Shown: positions 11,124 to 19,287 of the stretch, piece by piece
How the letters are laid out: each line of letters begins with the position of its first letter
How positions within the stretch are numbered: position 1 is the stretch's first letter
NCBI RefSeq assembly: GCF_001305515.1
Contig: NZ_LJYW01000001.1
Span: 730,307 to 794,306, forward strand
DNA length: 64,000 nt
Source of the DNA: Prosthecodimorpha hirschii
Lineage (GTDB): Bacteria > Pseudomonadota > Alphaproteobacteria > Rhizobiales > Ancalomicrobiaceae
Reading direction: 5' to 3'
The notes under the pieces: generated by a model
Databases searched by the model: none
The model's input: the letters and a program-made list of their open reading frames with translations, nothing else
Told to the model about the DNA's origin: nothing
Translations under genes and position numbers: made by a program

Positions 11124-11462
11124 TCATTTCTTGTTAACGGCCGCCTGCGTGGCGCTTTTGTAGATCACGATCTCGTTGGGCTGGGCAAAACCGAGGATGT
11201 TGCGCGCCCGCTCGTCGAGCATGTCGCTTTCCAGGCTCTGCGGGCGCAGCAATGCGACGCGCTTTTCGATCTCGCTGCGTTCGGCCTTCAGTTCGGCCTT
11301 GATCGCCTCCAGCCGGGCCGCCTCGGTGTCGAGCACCCGGCGGGCTTCGATGCCGAAGGCGCCGTGCCAGCCATGCCAGGCGAAATAGGCTGAAAAGAGC
11401 AGCGCCACCAGGGGCAGCAGAAGGGGGCGGATCAGCGACTTCTTGCGGTGACGCGTGGACAT
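11124..11462 (-). CDS. ftsB: septum formation initiator family protein (FtsB/DivIC)
   Basis: 112-aa bitopic membrane protein of the divisome: a basic N-terminus (STRHRKKSLIR), one membrane helix (PLLLPLVALLFSAYFAW) and a periplasmic coiled coil (RRVLDTEAARLEAIKAELKA onward). The LDERARNILGFAQPNEIVIY segment is typical of the family. FtsB works with FtsL and FtsQ. The ATG at 11462 is preferred over an earlier start that would add a Cys-rich tail. Its position upstream of pdhA is common in alphaproteobacteria. Confidence 0.9.
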   Translation of the reverse strand: MSTRHRKKSLIRPLLLPLVALLFSAYFAWHGWHGAFGIEARRVLDTEAARLEAIKAELKAERSEIEKRVALLRPQSLESDMLDERARNILGFAQPNEIVIYKSATQAAVNKK

Positions 11463-11733
11463 GGACCTGACGCAACTGACACTGGAACAAAGGACGCATC
11501 CCGACCGGGACGCTGTCATTCAAGCATCCCAGGGTTAACAAGAGATTCAGCATGCCGCCCGCCCTTGGCGACGAACCCGCACGGTCCGGGAACGAGCCCC
11601 GCGAAATCCGTCGAGATTGCCGCCGAGCCCGGCGTCCGGGGCGCTGCCGCCCGCCGGCCGGGCGGTGTAAAATGGCCGCGCGCGGGGAGATAAGCCTTGC
11701 GACTCAAAAGAAAATCGGCGGAGACCCCACCCC

Positions 11734-12504
11734 ATGGACCTGTCCCAATCCCTACGCGGCCGCAGCGTGCTGATCACCGGCGCGTCGTCCGGCTTCGGCG
11801 CGCATTTTGCCGGCCTCATGGCCCGGGTGGGCGCGCGGATCGCCATTGCGGCGCGGCGGATCGGCGAGTTGGAGGCCATGACGGCCGAGCTGACGGCCGC
11901 CGGCGCCGCCGATGTCCTCGCCGTGCGCATGGACGTGTCGGACGCGGCCTCGATCGACGCCGGTTTCGCGGCGATCGACGACCGTTTCGGCGGCCTCGAC
12001 ATCCTGGTCAACAATGCCGGCATCGGCGTCCAGGCATCGGCGATCGACCAACCGGTCGACAGTTACGATCAGGTCATGGCGGTCAATCTGCGCGGCCCCT
12101 GGCTGGCCGCCCAGGCGGCGGCCCGGCGCTGGCGGACGGCGAAGCGCGGCGGCGTGATCCTCAACATCGCCTCGATCACCGGGCTGCGCGCCATGAACGG
12201 CCTCGCCGCCTATTCGGTCTCCAAGGCGGCGCTGATCCACATGACCGAGAGCCTCGCCATGGAGTGGGCCCGCTTCGGCATCCGCGTCAACGCGCTGGCG
12301 CCCGGCTATTTCGCGACGCCGATCAATGCCGAGCATTTCCAGACCGAAGCCGGCAAGGCGCTGATCCAGCGCATGCCGATGCGCCGCCTCGGCCGGTACG
12401 AGGATCTCGACGGCCCCTTCCTGCTCCTGGTCTCGGACGCCTCGCGCTACATGACCGGCAGCGTCGTCACCGTCGACGGCGGCCACACCATCGCGTCGCT
12501 CTGA
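11734..12504 (+). CDS. SDR family oxidoreductase
   Basis: 256-aa classical short-chain dehydrogenase. The cofactor loop is TGASSGFG (residues 16-23), followed by NNAG and the catalytic Ser (NIASITG) with YSVSK for the Tyr/Lys pair. The GGHTIASL C-terminus is typical. The residue region after beta-2 (AARRIGELE) has basic residues that may favour NADP(H). The gene converges on the GntR/acyl-CoA operon, which suggests but does not prove a role in the same hydroxyacyl or ketoacyl pathway. Confidence 0.9.
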   Translation: MDLSQSLRGRSVLITGASSGFGAHFAGLMARVGARIAIAARRIGELEAMTAELTAAGAADVLAVRMDVSDAASIDAGFAAIDDRFGGLDILVNNAGIGVQASAIDQPVDSYDQVMAVNLRGPWLAAQAAARRWRTAKRGGVILNIASITGLRAMNGLAAYSVSKAALIHMTESLAMEWARFGIRVNALAPGYFATPINAEHFQTEAGKALIQRMPMRRLGRYEDLDGPFLLLVSDASRYMTGSVVTVDGGHTIASL

Positions 12505-12519
12505 CGGCACCGACGGCCT

Positions 12520-12541
12520 GCCCCGGTCCACCGGCCGGGGC
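12520..12541. terminator. candidate bidirectional terminator hairpin
   Basis: Inverted repeat GCCCCGG / CCGGGGC with an 8-nt loop, between the convergent SDR and GntR genes. There is no clear T-run, so termination strength is uncertain. Confidence 0.4.
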
Positions 12542-12560
12542 ACGCCGAACCCCTCGACCC

Positions 12561-12614
12561 GCTCCGGACTTCGGCCGGCTCCGACCCTCGATCGGCTCCG
12601 GACTTCGGCCGGCT
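12561..12614. repeat. 20-bp direct repeat, two copies
   Basis: GCTCCGGACTTCGGCCGGCT occurs at 12561-12580 and again at 12595-12614, a 34-bp period. The second copy runs into the last codon of the GntR gene. Probably local slippage duplication in the intergenic space. Confidence 0.7.
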
Positions 12615-13341
12615 ACAGATTGGCGACCGACATGTCCGGATCGAGCCCGCACAGCACCCAGCCGCGATTGAGGTCCTCGATATGGCGCGCCATCCAGATG
12701 CGCGCCTCGTCGGCGTCGCGGGCGCGGATCGCCTCGACGATCGCCCGATGCGCGGTCATCAGCCGACCGGCCGATTGCGGCAGGTGCGGGCGGATCGCCA
12801 CATAGGCCGGGTAGAGCAGTTGGCCGATCGGCTCGCGCGCCAGGATCAGCGCGCGATTGCCGGAGCCCGCGGCGATCAGCGAATGGAATTCCATGTCGAG
12901 CGCCACCGGCGATTGGCCGGCCACGATCGTCGCCTCGGTGCGGGCGAGATTGTCGTCGAGCTCGGCCAGCACGGCATCGGTGCGCCGGGCCGCGGTCAGG
13001 GCCGCGGACAGCGGCTCCATCACCATCGCGGCCTCCCACAATTCGCGGAAGGTGATCTGCTGCAGCGTCAGGGCCCGGCTGGCACGCGGGGCGAGATCGG
13101 CGCTGTCCGGTGCGGCCACGACCAGCCGCTTGCGCGTCTCGCGCCGCACCAGGCCTTCCGTCTCAAGCTGCCGGATCCCCTCCCGGACCGTCGAACGATG
13201 AACCCCGAAGCGGCCGGCGAGATCGGTCTCGCTCGGCAGCGCGTCGCCGGGCTTCAGCGTGCCGTCGAGAATCAGACGCTCGATTTCCAGGGAGACGGCT
13301 CGGTAGGCAGGGGGCAGCTCGAGTTTCGTGAAGGCGACCAT
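12613..13341 (-). CDS. FadR/FCD-type GntR transcriptional regulator
   Basis: 242 aa. The N-terminal winged helix reads GDALPSETDLAGRFGVHRST and SREGIRQLETEGLV-like, the C-terminal all-helical FCD domain contains DMEFH, HRAIVEAI and HIEDLNRG, whose Asp and His residues are the usual metal/ligand site. Such proteins repress catabolic operons and respond to acyl-CoA or organic acids. Its start codon overlaps the stop of the acyl-CoA dehydrogenase gene by one base (TGATG), so it is co-translated with the genes it probably controls. Confidence 0.92.
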   Translation of the reverse strand: MVAFTKLELPPAYRAVSLEIERLILDGTLKPGDALPSETDLAGRFGVHRSTVREGIRQLETEGLVRRETRKRLVVAAPDSADLAPRASRALTLQQITFRELWEAAMVMEPLSAALTAARRTDAVLAELDDNLARTEATIVAGQSPVALDMEFHSLIAAGSGNRALILAREPIGQLLYPAYVAIRPHLPQSAGRLMTAHRAIVEAIRARDADEARIWMARHIEDLNRGWVLCGLDPDMSVANL

Positions 13342-14600
13342 CAGGCATGTGCTTCCGGCGGGGTGAAATAGGGGTCGAGCGTTCCGGTCCGCGCCTTGGC
13401 CTTGGCGATCTCGTCGCGCGCGACGACGCGCAGATGCACTTCATCCGGCCCGTCGATGAAACGCAAGGCCCGGCCCCAGGTCCACAGATAGGCGAGCGGC
13501 GTGTCGTTGGAGAGCCCCATCGCCCCGAATACCTGCATGGCACGATCGAGCACCCGGGTCTGCATACGGGCGGCGATGATCTTGATCGCCGACACGTCGA
13601 CCCGCGCCGAATGGTTGCCGAAGGTGTCCATGGCCCAGGCGGTCCTGAGGCACAACAGCCGCGCCTGGTCGATTTCCAGCCGGCATTCCGCGATGGCGTC
13701 CTGGTTGTTGGCGTAGTCGGCGATCGCCTTGCCGAACACCTTGCGCTCCAGCGCGCGCGCCGCCATCAGCTCCAGCGCCAGTTCGCACTGCCCGATCGTG
13801 CGCATGCAATGGTGGATGCGGCCGGGTCCGAGCCGCGCCTGCGCGATGGCGAAGCCCTTGTTCTCCTCGCCGAGCAGATTGGCGACCGGTACGCGCACGT
13901 TGCGGAACACCACCTCGCAATGCCCCTCGGGCGAATGATGGTTCATGATCGGCACGTTTCGCACCACCTCGAAGCCGGGCGTGTCCATCGGCACGAGCAC
14001 GAAGGAATGCCGCTCGTGGCGCGCCGCGTCCGGGGCGAAGTTCGAGACGCCGAGCACGATCAGCACCTTGGCGAGCGGGTGCAGGGCGCCGGTGTTGAAC
14101 CACTTGCGGCCGTTGATGACATAGTGGTCGCCGTCGCGGCGGATCTCGGTCTGCAGGTTGGTCGGGTCGGAAGAGGCCACGTCCGGCTCGGTGATCGAGA
14201 CGACCGACCGGATGTCGCCGTTCATCAGCGGCTCCAGCCAGCGCGCGCGCTGCTCGGGCGTGCCGAAGAGATGCAGGATTTCCATGTTGCCGGTGTCAGG
14301 GGCGCTGCAGTTGAACACCTCCGAGGCCCAGGGCAGCCGGCCCATGATCTCGGCGAGCGGCGCATATTCGAGATTGGTCAGCCGCGTGCCCGGCTCGTCC
14401 GGCTTCAGGCCGGGCAGGAACAGGTTCCAAAGCCCCTCCGCCTTGGCCTGCTCCTTCAGCGGCTCGATCACCTCGAGCGGATAGGTACCGGCCTCGGCCA
14501 GCGCATGCCAGCGCCGGTTGGCCGGCAACACGCGCGTCTCCATGAAGGCGGCGAGGCGCTGGCGGAGGTCCTCGACCTTGGGGCTGTAGGCGAAATCCAT
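13341..14600 (-). CDS. acyl-CoA dehydrogenase, ACAD10/11-like
   Basis: 419 aa flavoenzyme expected to oxidise an acyl-CoA at the alpha-beta bond. The N-terminal helical domain begins MDFAYSPKVEDLRQRLAAFM; the middle beta-domain contains SITEPDVASSDPTN and GRKWFNTGA; the C-terminal domain has DRAMQVFGAMGLSNDTPLAY and the DGPDEVHLR motif common in ACAD10/11 homologues. The ATG at 14600 is chosen because it begins the conserved N-terminal helix and has a GGAG upstream. It lies 41 nt after the stop of an APH-fold kinase, the same pairing that is fused in human ACAD10 and ACAD11. Confidence 0.92.
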   Translation of the reverse strand: MDFAYSPKVEDLRQRLAAFMETRVLPANRRWHALAEAGTYPLEVIEPLKEQAKAEGLWNLFLPGLKPDEPGTRLTNLEYAPLAEIMGRLPWASEVFNCSAPDTGNMEILHLFGTPEQRARWLEPLMNGDIRSVVSITEPDVASSDPTNLQTEIRRDGDHYVINGRKWFNTGALHPLAKVLIVLGVSNFAPDAARHERHSFVLVPMDTPGFEVVRNVPIMNHHSPEGHCEVVFRNVRVPVANLLGEENKGFAIAQARLGPGRIHHCMRTIGQCELALELMAARALERKVFGKAIADYANNQDAIAECRLEIDQARLLCLRTAWAMDTFGNHSARVDVSAIKIIAARMQTRVLDRAMQVFGAMGLSNDTPLAYLWTWGRALRFIDGPDEVHLRVVARDEIAKAKARTGTLDPYFTPPEAHA

Positions 14601-14641
14601 GGCGGCTCCTCCGCGATTGGTCTGTTTTGCTTGAGACGGTG

Positions 14642-15682
14642 TCAGATGCCGACCCGCCCCTCGGCCACGGCGAGGGCGCGGCGGGCGAAATTGACGGCGA
14701 GATGGCCGATCTCGGCCGCATCGGCCCCGGCCGCCGAGCCGGCCCGCGCCCGGTCGGCGATGCCGACGAAGATCACGGCAAAGCGGAACAGCGCGAAGGC
14801 GACGTGGAAGGGCTGCAGCGTGCCGGCCGGGCGGGCCTTGGCCTGGTAGGCGGCGACGAAGTCGGCCGCGGTCGGGATGCCGAGCGCCGCGAGGTCGCGG
14901 CCGAGCAGGCCGGCATATTCGTCGGGCCGGGAATGCCAGGCGATGGTGAAGAAGGCGAGATCGGCCAGCGGATGGCCGAGCGTCGACAGTTCCCAGTCGA
15001 GGATGCCGATCACGCGCGGCTCGCTCGGATGGAACATCAGGTTGCCGACCCGGAAATCGCCGTGTGCAATGGCGGTCACGCCGCCGTCCGGCGGGCGGTT
15101 CTCCGCCAGCCAGTCGCAGAGCGCATCGAGTTCCGGCACCGATCCGAAGGAGGACTCGCGCCATTGCCGCGACCAGCGCGCGATCTGCCGCTCGAAATAG
15201 TTGCCAGCCTTGCCGAAATCGGCGAGGCCGACCGTGGCCGGATCGACCGCATGCAGGCACGCCATGGTCTCGGCCATGGCCCGATACAGCGGCCCCCGCT
15301 CTTCGCGCGCGGCTTCGGGAAGGGCGCAATCGTGGAAGACGCGCCCTTCGAGCCGCTCCATCAGATAGAAGGGCGTGCCGATCACCGCCGGGTCGGGCTC
15401 GTAGAGCACCGGTCGCGGCACCGGCACGTCGGTGCCGGCCAGTGCCGAGAGGACCCGATATTCGCGGTCGACCGCGTGGGCGGAGGGCAGGATCGGGCCC
15501 GACGGCTTCTTGCGCAGCACCAGCCGGGTCGCGCCGACGGTGACGAAATAGGTCGGATTGGATTGCCCGCCCGAGATCCGCTCGATCGCCAAGGCGCCGC
15601 CGCCACCGGGCACCCGTCCGGCCAGATAGCCGGAAAGCCGGTCCGCGCTGAAGTCGATCTGTCCCTGCCCGGCTGCGCTCAT
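14642..15682 (-). CDS. APH-fold phosphotransferase family protein
   Basis: 346-aa kinase of the aminoglycoside-phosphotransferase/choline-kinase fold. A nucleotide-binding region (GGQSNPTYFVTVG, LVLRKKPSG) is followed by the Brenner-type catalytic loop HGDFRVGNLMFHP and the metal motif GILDWELSTLGHPLADLA. In established examples (LvaA of Pseudomonas putida, the N-terminal half of ACAD10/11) such kinases phosphorylate 4-hydroxyacyl-CoA, which is then processed by an ACAD-type partner. The neighbouring ACAD supports that role here; it is an inference. Start at the ATG at 15682, 254 nt from the divergent LysR gene. Confidence 0.88.
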   Translation of the reverse strand: MSAAGQGQIDFSADRLSGYLAGRVPGGGGALAIERISGGQSNPTYFVTVGATRLVLRKKPSGPILPSAHAVDREYRVLSALAGTDVPVPRPVLYEPDPAVIGTPFYLMERLEGRVFHDCALPEAAREERGPLYRAMAETMACLHAVDPATVGLADFGKAGNYFERQIARWSRQWRESSFGSVPELDALCDWLAENRPPDGGVTAIAHGDFRVGNLMFHPSEPRVIGILDWELSTLGHPLADLAFFTIAWHSRPDEYAGLLGRDLAALGIPTAADFVAAYQAKARPAGTLQPFHVAFALFRFAVIFVGIADRARAGSAAGADAAEIGHLAVNFARRALAVAEGRVGI

Positions 15683-15936
15683 GACATCCCCGCCGCTCGA
15701 TTTGTCCGACAAACCAGCAAATCCATCGCCTGTCAAGCAACCCGAAGCGACGCGCCGGACGGTCTGCACAAGCGCGGTCCGGGCACGGATGCCACGCAGC
15801 CGGGGCGAATCGAGACCGATCGGGCGCCTTCCGCCGCCCCTCGCCACGCCTGGGGGCTCTGGCATTCCGGCCCGGGATCCGGCATGCCCGTGGGGAGCGC
15901 CTTCGGGTCTGCCGCCGGGCGCGCCGGGGAGCCGTC

Positions 15937-16854
15937 ATGATCCTCAAGCAACTGGTCTATCTGGTCGCGCTCGCCCGCGAGCAGCATTTCGGCCGCGCCG
16001 CCGAGGCCTGCGCCATCTCGCAGCCGACCCTTTCGGCCGCCATCCGGCAGTTGGAGGAGGAGCTCGGCATCACCATCGTCGAGCGCGGCCAGCGCTTCCG
16101 CGGCTTCACGCCCGAAGGCCGCAGCATCCTCGACCATGCCCGCCGCGTGCTGTCGGATTGCGACGCCTTGCGCCAGGAGGCCGGGGCGCTGCGCGGCGAA
16201 CTGGCCGGGCGGCTGCGGCTCGGCGTCATCCCGACGGCGCTGCCGGTCGTCGCGTCGCTGACCAGCCTGTTCCGGGAGAGCCACCCGGCGGTCGCGATCG
16301 TGGTGCAATCGCTGACCTCGGTCGAAATCCAGCGCCGGATCGATGCCTTCGAACTCGACGGCGGCATCACCTATCTCGATTTCGAGCCGCTGGACCGCGT
16401 CCGCAAGGTCCCGCTCTACCGGGAGGACTATGTCCTGCTCTGCCCCGACGACGGCCGCTTCGGTCGCGACCGGATCAGCGTGACCTGGCGCGAGGCCGCC
16501 GACCTGCCGCTCTGCCTGCTGACGCCCGACATGCAGAACCGCCGCATCGTCGATGCGATGTTCCGCTCCGTCGGCTGCGTCCCCCGCGTCGAGGTCGAGA
16601 CCAACGCTATCTCCAATCTCTGGGCCCATGCCGGCGTCGGTGCCTGGGCGAGCGTCGTGCCGCGCCTCCTGGTCAGCCAGTATGGCGCACCGCCCGGCGC
16701 CCGCGCGCTGACCCTCACCGAACCTCATGGCTCGCAACGCGTCGGCGCGATCATTCCCGACCGCGCCCCGGCCAGCCCGCTCTCCACCGCCTTCCACGCC
16801 GCCGCCGAGAAGGCCGGGATGACCGTCCTGTCCGAGCACCAAGGCAGGTCATAG
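15937..16854 (+). CDS. LysR family transcriptional regulator, upstream of formate dehydrogenase
   Basis: 305 aa. N-terminal winged helix-turn-helix (FGRAAEACAISQPTLSAAIR) and a C-terminal substrate-binding-like effector domain (LRLGVIPTALPVV onward). It is on the same strand as and 143 nt upstream of fdsG, where FdsR-type regulators are often found, so it probably controls formate dehydrogenase. Three copies of a palindromic half-site lie at and beyond its own stop codon. Confidence 0.9.
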   Translation: MILKQLVYLVALAREQHFGRAAEACAISQPTLSAAIRQLEEELGITIVERGQRFRGFTPEGRSILDHARRVLSDCDALRQEAGALRGELAGRLRLGVIPTALPVVASLTSLFRESHPAVAIVVQSLTSVEIQRRIDAFELDGGITYLDFEPLDRVRKVPLYREDYVLLCPDDGRFGRDRISVTWREAADLPLCLLTPDMQNRRIVDAMFRSVGCVPRVEVETNAISNLWAHAGVGAWASVVPRLLVSQYGAPPGARALTLTEPHGSQRVGAIIPDRAPASPLSTAFHAAAEKAGMTVLSEHQGRS

Positions 16855-16935
16855 CCTATCACTATGACCTGCCTTGATAGATTTTATCGATCATTCATTC
16901 GGAACAAACGATTTGCCTCAAGGCATGACCTGCCT
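16841..16935. promoter_or_regulatory. candidate LysR operator / fds control region
   Basis: A perfect 14-bp inverted repeat, AAGGCAGGTCATAG (16841-16854) and CTATGACCTGCCTT (16862-16875), spans the stop codon of the LysR gene. The half-site ATGACCTGCCT occurs again at 16925-16935, 61 bp from its copy at 16864. Spacing near six helical turns upstream of fdsG suggests cooperative regulator binding. The palindrome could instead act as a transcription terminator, but no T-run follows. Confidence 0.55.
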
Positions 16936-16997
16936 GCATCACTGAGGGTGCGGGTCCCCGAACCCGTAAACAACAGGGTGGAAGCGGGACGAGGCCG

Positions 16998-17489
16998 ATG
17001 CACAGAGGTCAGGTTTCGGGTTGGGATCCGGCGGTCGCGAGCCGGATCATCGAGGCGCGACGGCAGGAGCCGGGCGCCATGCTGCCGATCCTGCACGAAC
17101 TGCAGGAGACCTTCGGCTATGTCGACCGCGCGGCCCTGCCGCTGATCGCCGACGCGCTGAACCTGTCGCGCGCGGAGGTCCACGGCGTCGTCTCCTTCTA
17201 TCACGACTTCCGCTCCGAACCGGCCGGCCGCACGCAGGTCAAGATCTGCCGCGGCGAGGCCTGCCAGGCCGTCGGCTGCCGCGAACTCGTCGCCACCGCG
17301 GAGCGCCGTCACGGCCTCACGCTCGGCGAGACCTCGCCGGCCGGCGATCTGACGCTCGAAGAGGTGTTCTGTCTCGGCAATTGCGCGCTCGGCCCGGCCG
17401 TCCAGGTCGACGGCGAACTGCACGGCCGGGTCACGCCCGATGTGCTCGACGCCCTGATCGCCATGAGCCGTTCCCGGGGGCACGCATGA
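16998..17489 (+). CDS. fdsG: NAD-dependent formate dehydrogenase gamma subunit
   Basis: 163-aa NuoE-like [2Fe-2S] protein. The helical N-terminus (MLPILHELQETFGYV) precedes a thioredoxin-like domain with the four cluster cysteines in CRGEAC and CLGNC. It shuttles electrons between the FdsA and FdsB subunits of the soluble NAD-linked molybdenum formate dehydrogenase. Its TGA overlaps the fdsB ATG (ATGA at 17486-17489), so the two are translationally coupled. First gene of fdsGBAD. Confidence 0.93.
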   Translation: MHRGQVSGWDPAVASRIIEARRQEPGAMLPILHELQETFGYVDRAALPLIADALNLSRAEVHGVVSFYHDFRSEPAGRTQVKICRGEACQAVGCRELVATAERRHGLTLGETSPAGDLTLEEVFCLGNCALGPAVQVDGELHGRVTPDVLDALIAMSRSRGHA

Positions 17490-19042
17490 CCGTCCGAATC
17501 CACGTCCCCGCCGACAGCGCCGCCGCCTCGGTCGGCGCCGACCAGGTCGCCGGCCGCCTGGCGACCGAGATCGCGCGCGCCGGGCTCGACGCCCGCATCG
17601 TGCGCACCGGGTCGCGCGGCCTGTTCTGGCTCGAACCGATGATCGAGGTCGAGACCGCCGGCGGTCCGATCGCCTACGGCCCCGTCGCGCCGGCCGACAT
17701 CCCCGGCCTCCTCGCCGCCGGCCTCATCGACGGCGGCGCCCATCCGCTGCGCCTCGGCCCGACCGACGCGATCCCGTATCTCGCCCGCCAGGAGCGGCTG
17801 ACCTTCGCCCGCTGCGGCGCGATCGACCCGGTCTCGGTCGAGGACTATCGCGCCCGCGGCGGCTTCAAGGGGCTCGAACGCGCGCTGGCCATGACGCCGG
17901 TCGCGATCGTCGAGGAGGTCACCGCCTCGGGCCTGCGCGGCCGCGGCGGCGCCGGCTTCCCGACCGGCATCAAGTGGCGCACCGTGCTCGGCGCGGCCGG
18001 CGACCAGAAGCATATCGTCTGCAACGCCGACGAGGGCGACAGCGGCACCTTCGCCGACCGCATGCTGATGGAAGGCGACCCGATGCTCCTGATCGAGGGC
18101 ATGGCGATCGCCGGCCTCGCGGTCGGGGCGACCCAGGGCTGGATCTATATCCGCTCGGAATATCCCCGCGCGGTGGCGACCTTCACCCGCGCCGTCGAGG
18201 CCTGCCGGCGCGCCGGCATCCTCGGTGCCAAGGTCGGCGGCACCGGCCCGGCCTTCGACATCACGGTGCGCATGGGCGCCGGCGCCTATGTCTGCGGCGA
18301 GGAGACCTCGCTGCTCGAAAGCCTCGAAGGCAAGCGCGCCCTGGTCCGCTTCAAGCCGCCGCTGCCGGCCCTGAAGGGCCTGTTCGGCAAGCCGACCGTG
18401 ATCAACAACGTGCTCTCCTTCGCGGCCGTGCCGACCATCCTGGCCGACGGTGCCAAGGCCTATGCCGACTACGGCATGGGCCGCTCGCGCGGCACCCTGC
18501 CCTTCCAGCTCGCCGGCAACATCAAGTTCGGCGGCCTGGTCGAGAAGGCCTTCGGGCTGACGCTGGGCGAGGCGATCCACGATTTCGGCGGCGGCACGCG
18601 CTCCGGCCGGCCGATCCGCGCTGTCCAAGTCGGCGGCCCGCTCGGCGCCTATTTCCCGGCCGACTATCTCGACACCCCGCTCGACTACGAAGCCTTCGCG
18701 GCCCGCAAGGGCATGCTCGGCCATGGCGGCATCGTGGTGTTCGACGACAGCGTCGACATGGCCGAGCAGGCCCGCTTCGCCTTCGAGTTCTGCGCCAAGG
18801 AGAGCTGCGGCAAGTGCACGCCCTGCCGCATCGGCTCGACGCGCGGCCGCGAGACGATCGAGAAGGTGATCCGCGGCGAGGCGGTCGAGCGCAACCTGTC
18901 GCTGGTCGACGATCTCTGCCGGACCATGACGGACGCCTCGCTCTGCGCGCTGGGCGGGCTGACGCCCTATCCGGTGCTGAGCGCGATCGAGCATTTCCCG
19001 GAGGATTTCGACCGGGCTCCGGCCCGCGTCGCCGCCGAATAG
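17486..19042 (+). CDS. fdsB: NAD-dependent formate dehydrogenase beta subunit
   Basis: 518-aa NuoF-like subunit that binds FMN and NAD+ and passes electrons from formate to NAD+. A Cys-free thioredoxin-like N-terminal domain of about 85 aa is followed by the FMN/NADH domain (GRGGAGFPTGIKW, then CNADEGDSGTFADR) and the [4Fe-4S] motif ESCGKCTPCRIGSTRG. The start at 17486 overlaps the fdsG stop by four bases; the frame is open further upstream inside fdsG but does not code there. Confidence 0.95.
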   Translation: MTVRIHVPADSAAASVGADQVAGRLATEIARAGLDARIVRTGSRGLFWLEPMIEVETAGGPIAYGPVAPADIPGLLAAGLIDGGAHPLRLGPTDAIPYLARQERLTFARCGAIDPVSVEDYRARGGFKGLERALAMTPVAIVEEVTASGLRGRGGAGFPTGIKWRTVLGAAGDQKHIVCNADEGDSGTFADRMLMEGDPMLLIEGMAIAGLAVGATQGWIYIRSEYPRAVATFTRAVEACRRAGILGAKVGGTGPAFDITVRMGAGAYVCGEETSLLESLEGKRALVRFKPPLPALKGLFGKPTVINNVLSFAAVPTILADGAKAYADYGMGRSRGTLPFQLAGNIKFGGLVEKAFGLTLGEAIHDFGGGTRSGRPIRAVQVGGPLGAYFPADYLDTPLDYEAFAARKGMLGHGGIVVFDDSVDMAEQARFAFEFCAKESCGKCTPCRIGSTRGRETIEKVIRGEAVERNLSLVDDLCRTMTDASLCALGGLTPYPVLSAIEHFPEDFDRAPARVAAE

Positions 19043-19287
19043 CGGGCCCGGCGGGGCGCCGCTCCCGCCCCGGCGCGACGGACCTTCACCGCTCGCGCCT
19101 CGCCGCTCGCGGCCGGGCGCTCCCGGCCATCCGGCCCGACCCGACGGAGGGAGAGGCCGGATCTCCGGAACCGGTCCGGAGGCGGCAGCGGACGGGAGAC
19201 GCCCCGGGCGCGACGACCTGAATGAATGCGGATCGGCAGCCCGGCCCGGGCGCCGCCGGCAACGAGAAGAGCAGCGGGAGAGACCCC

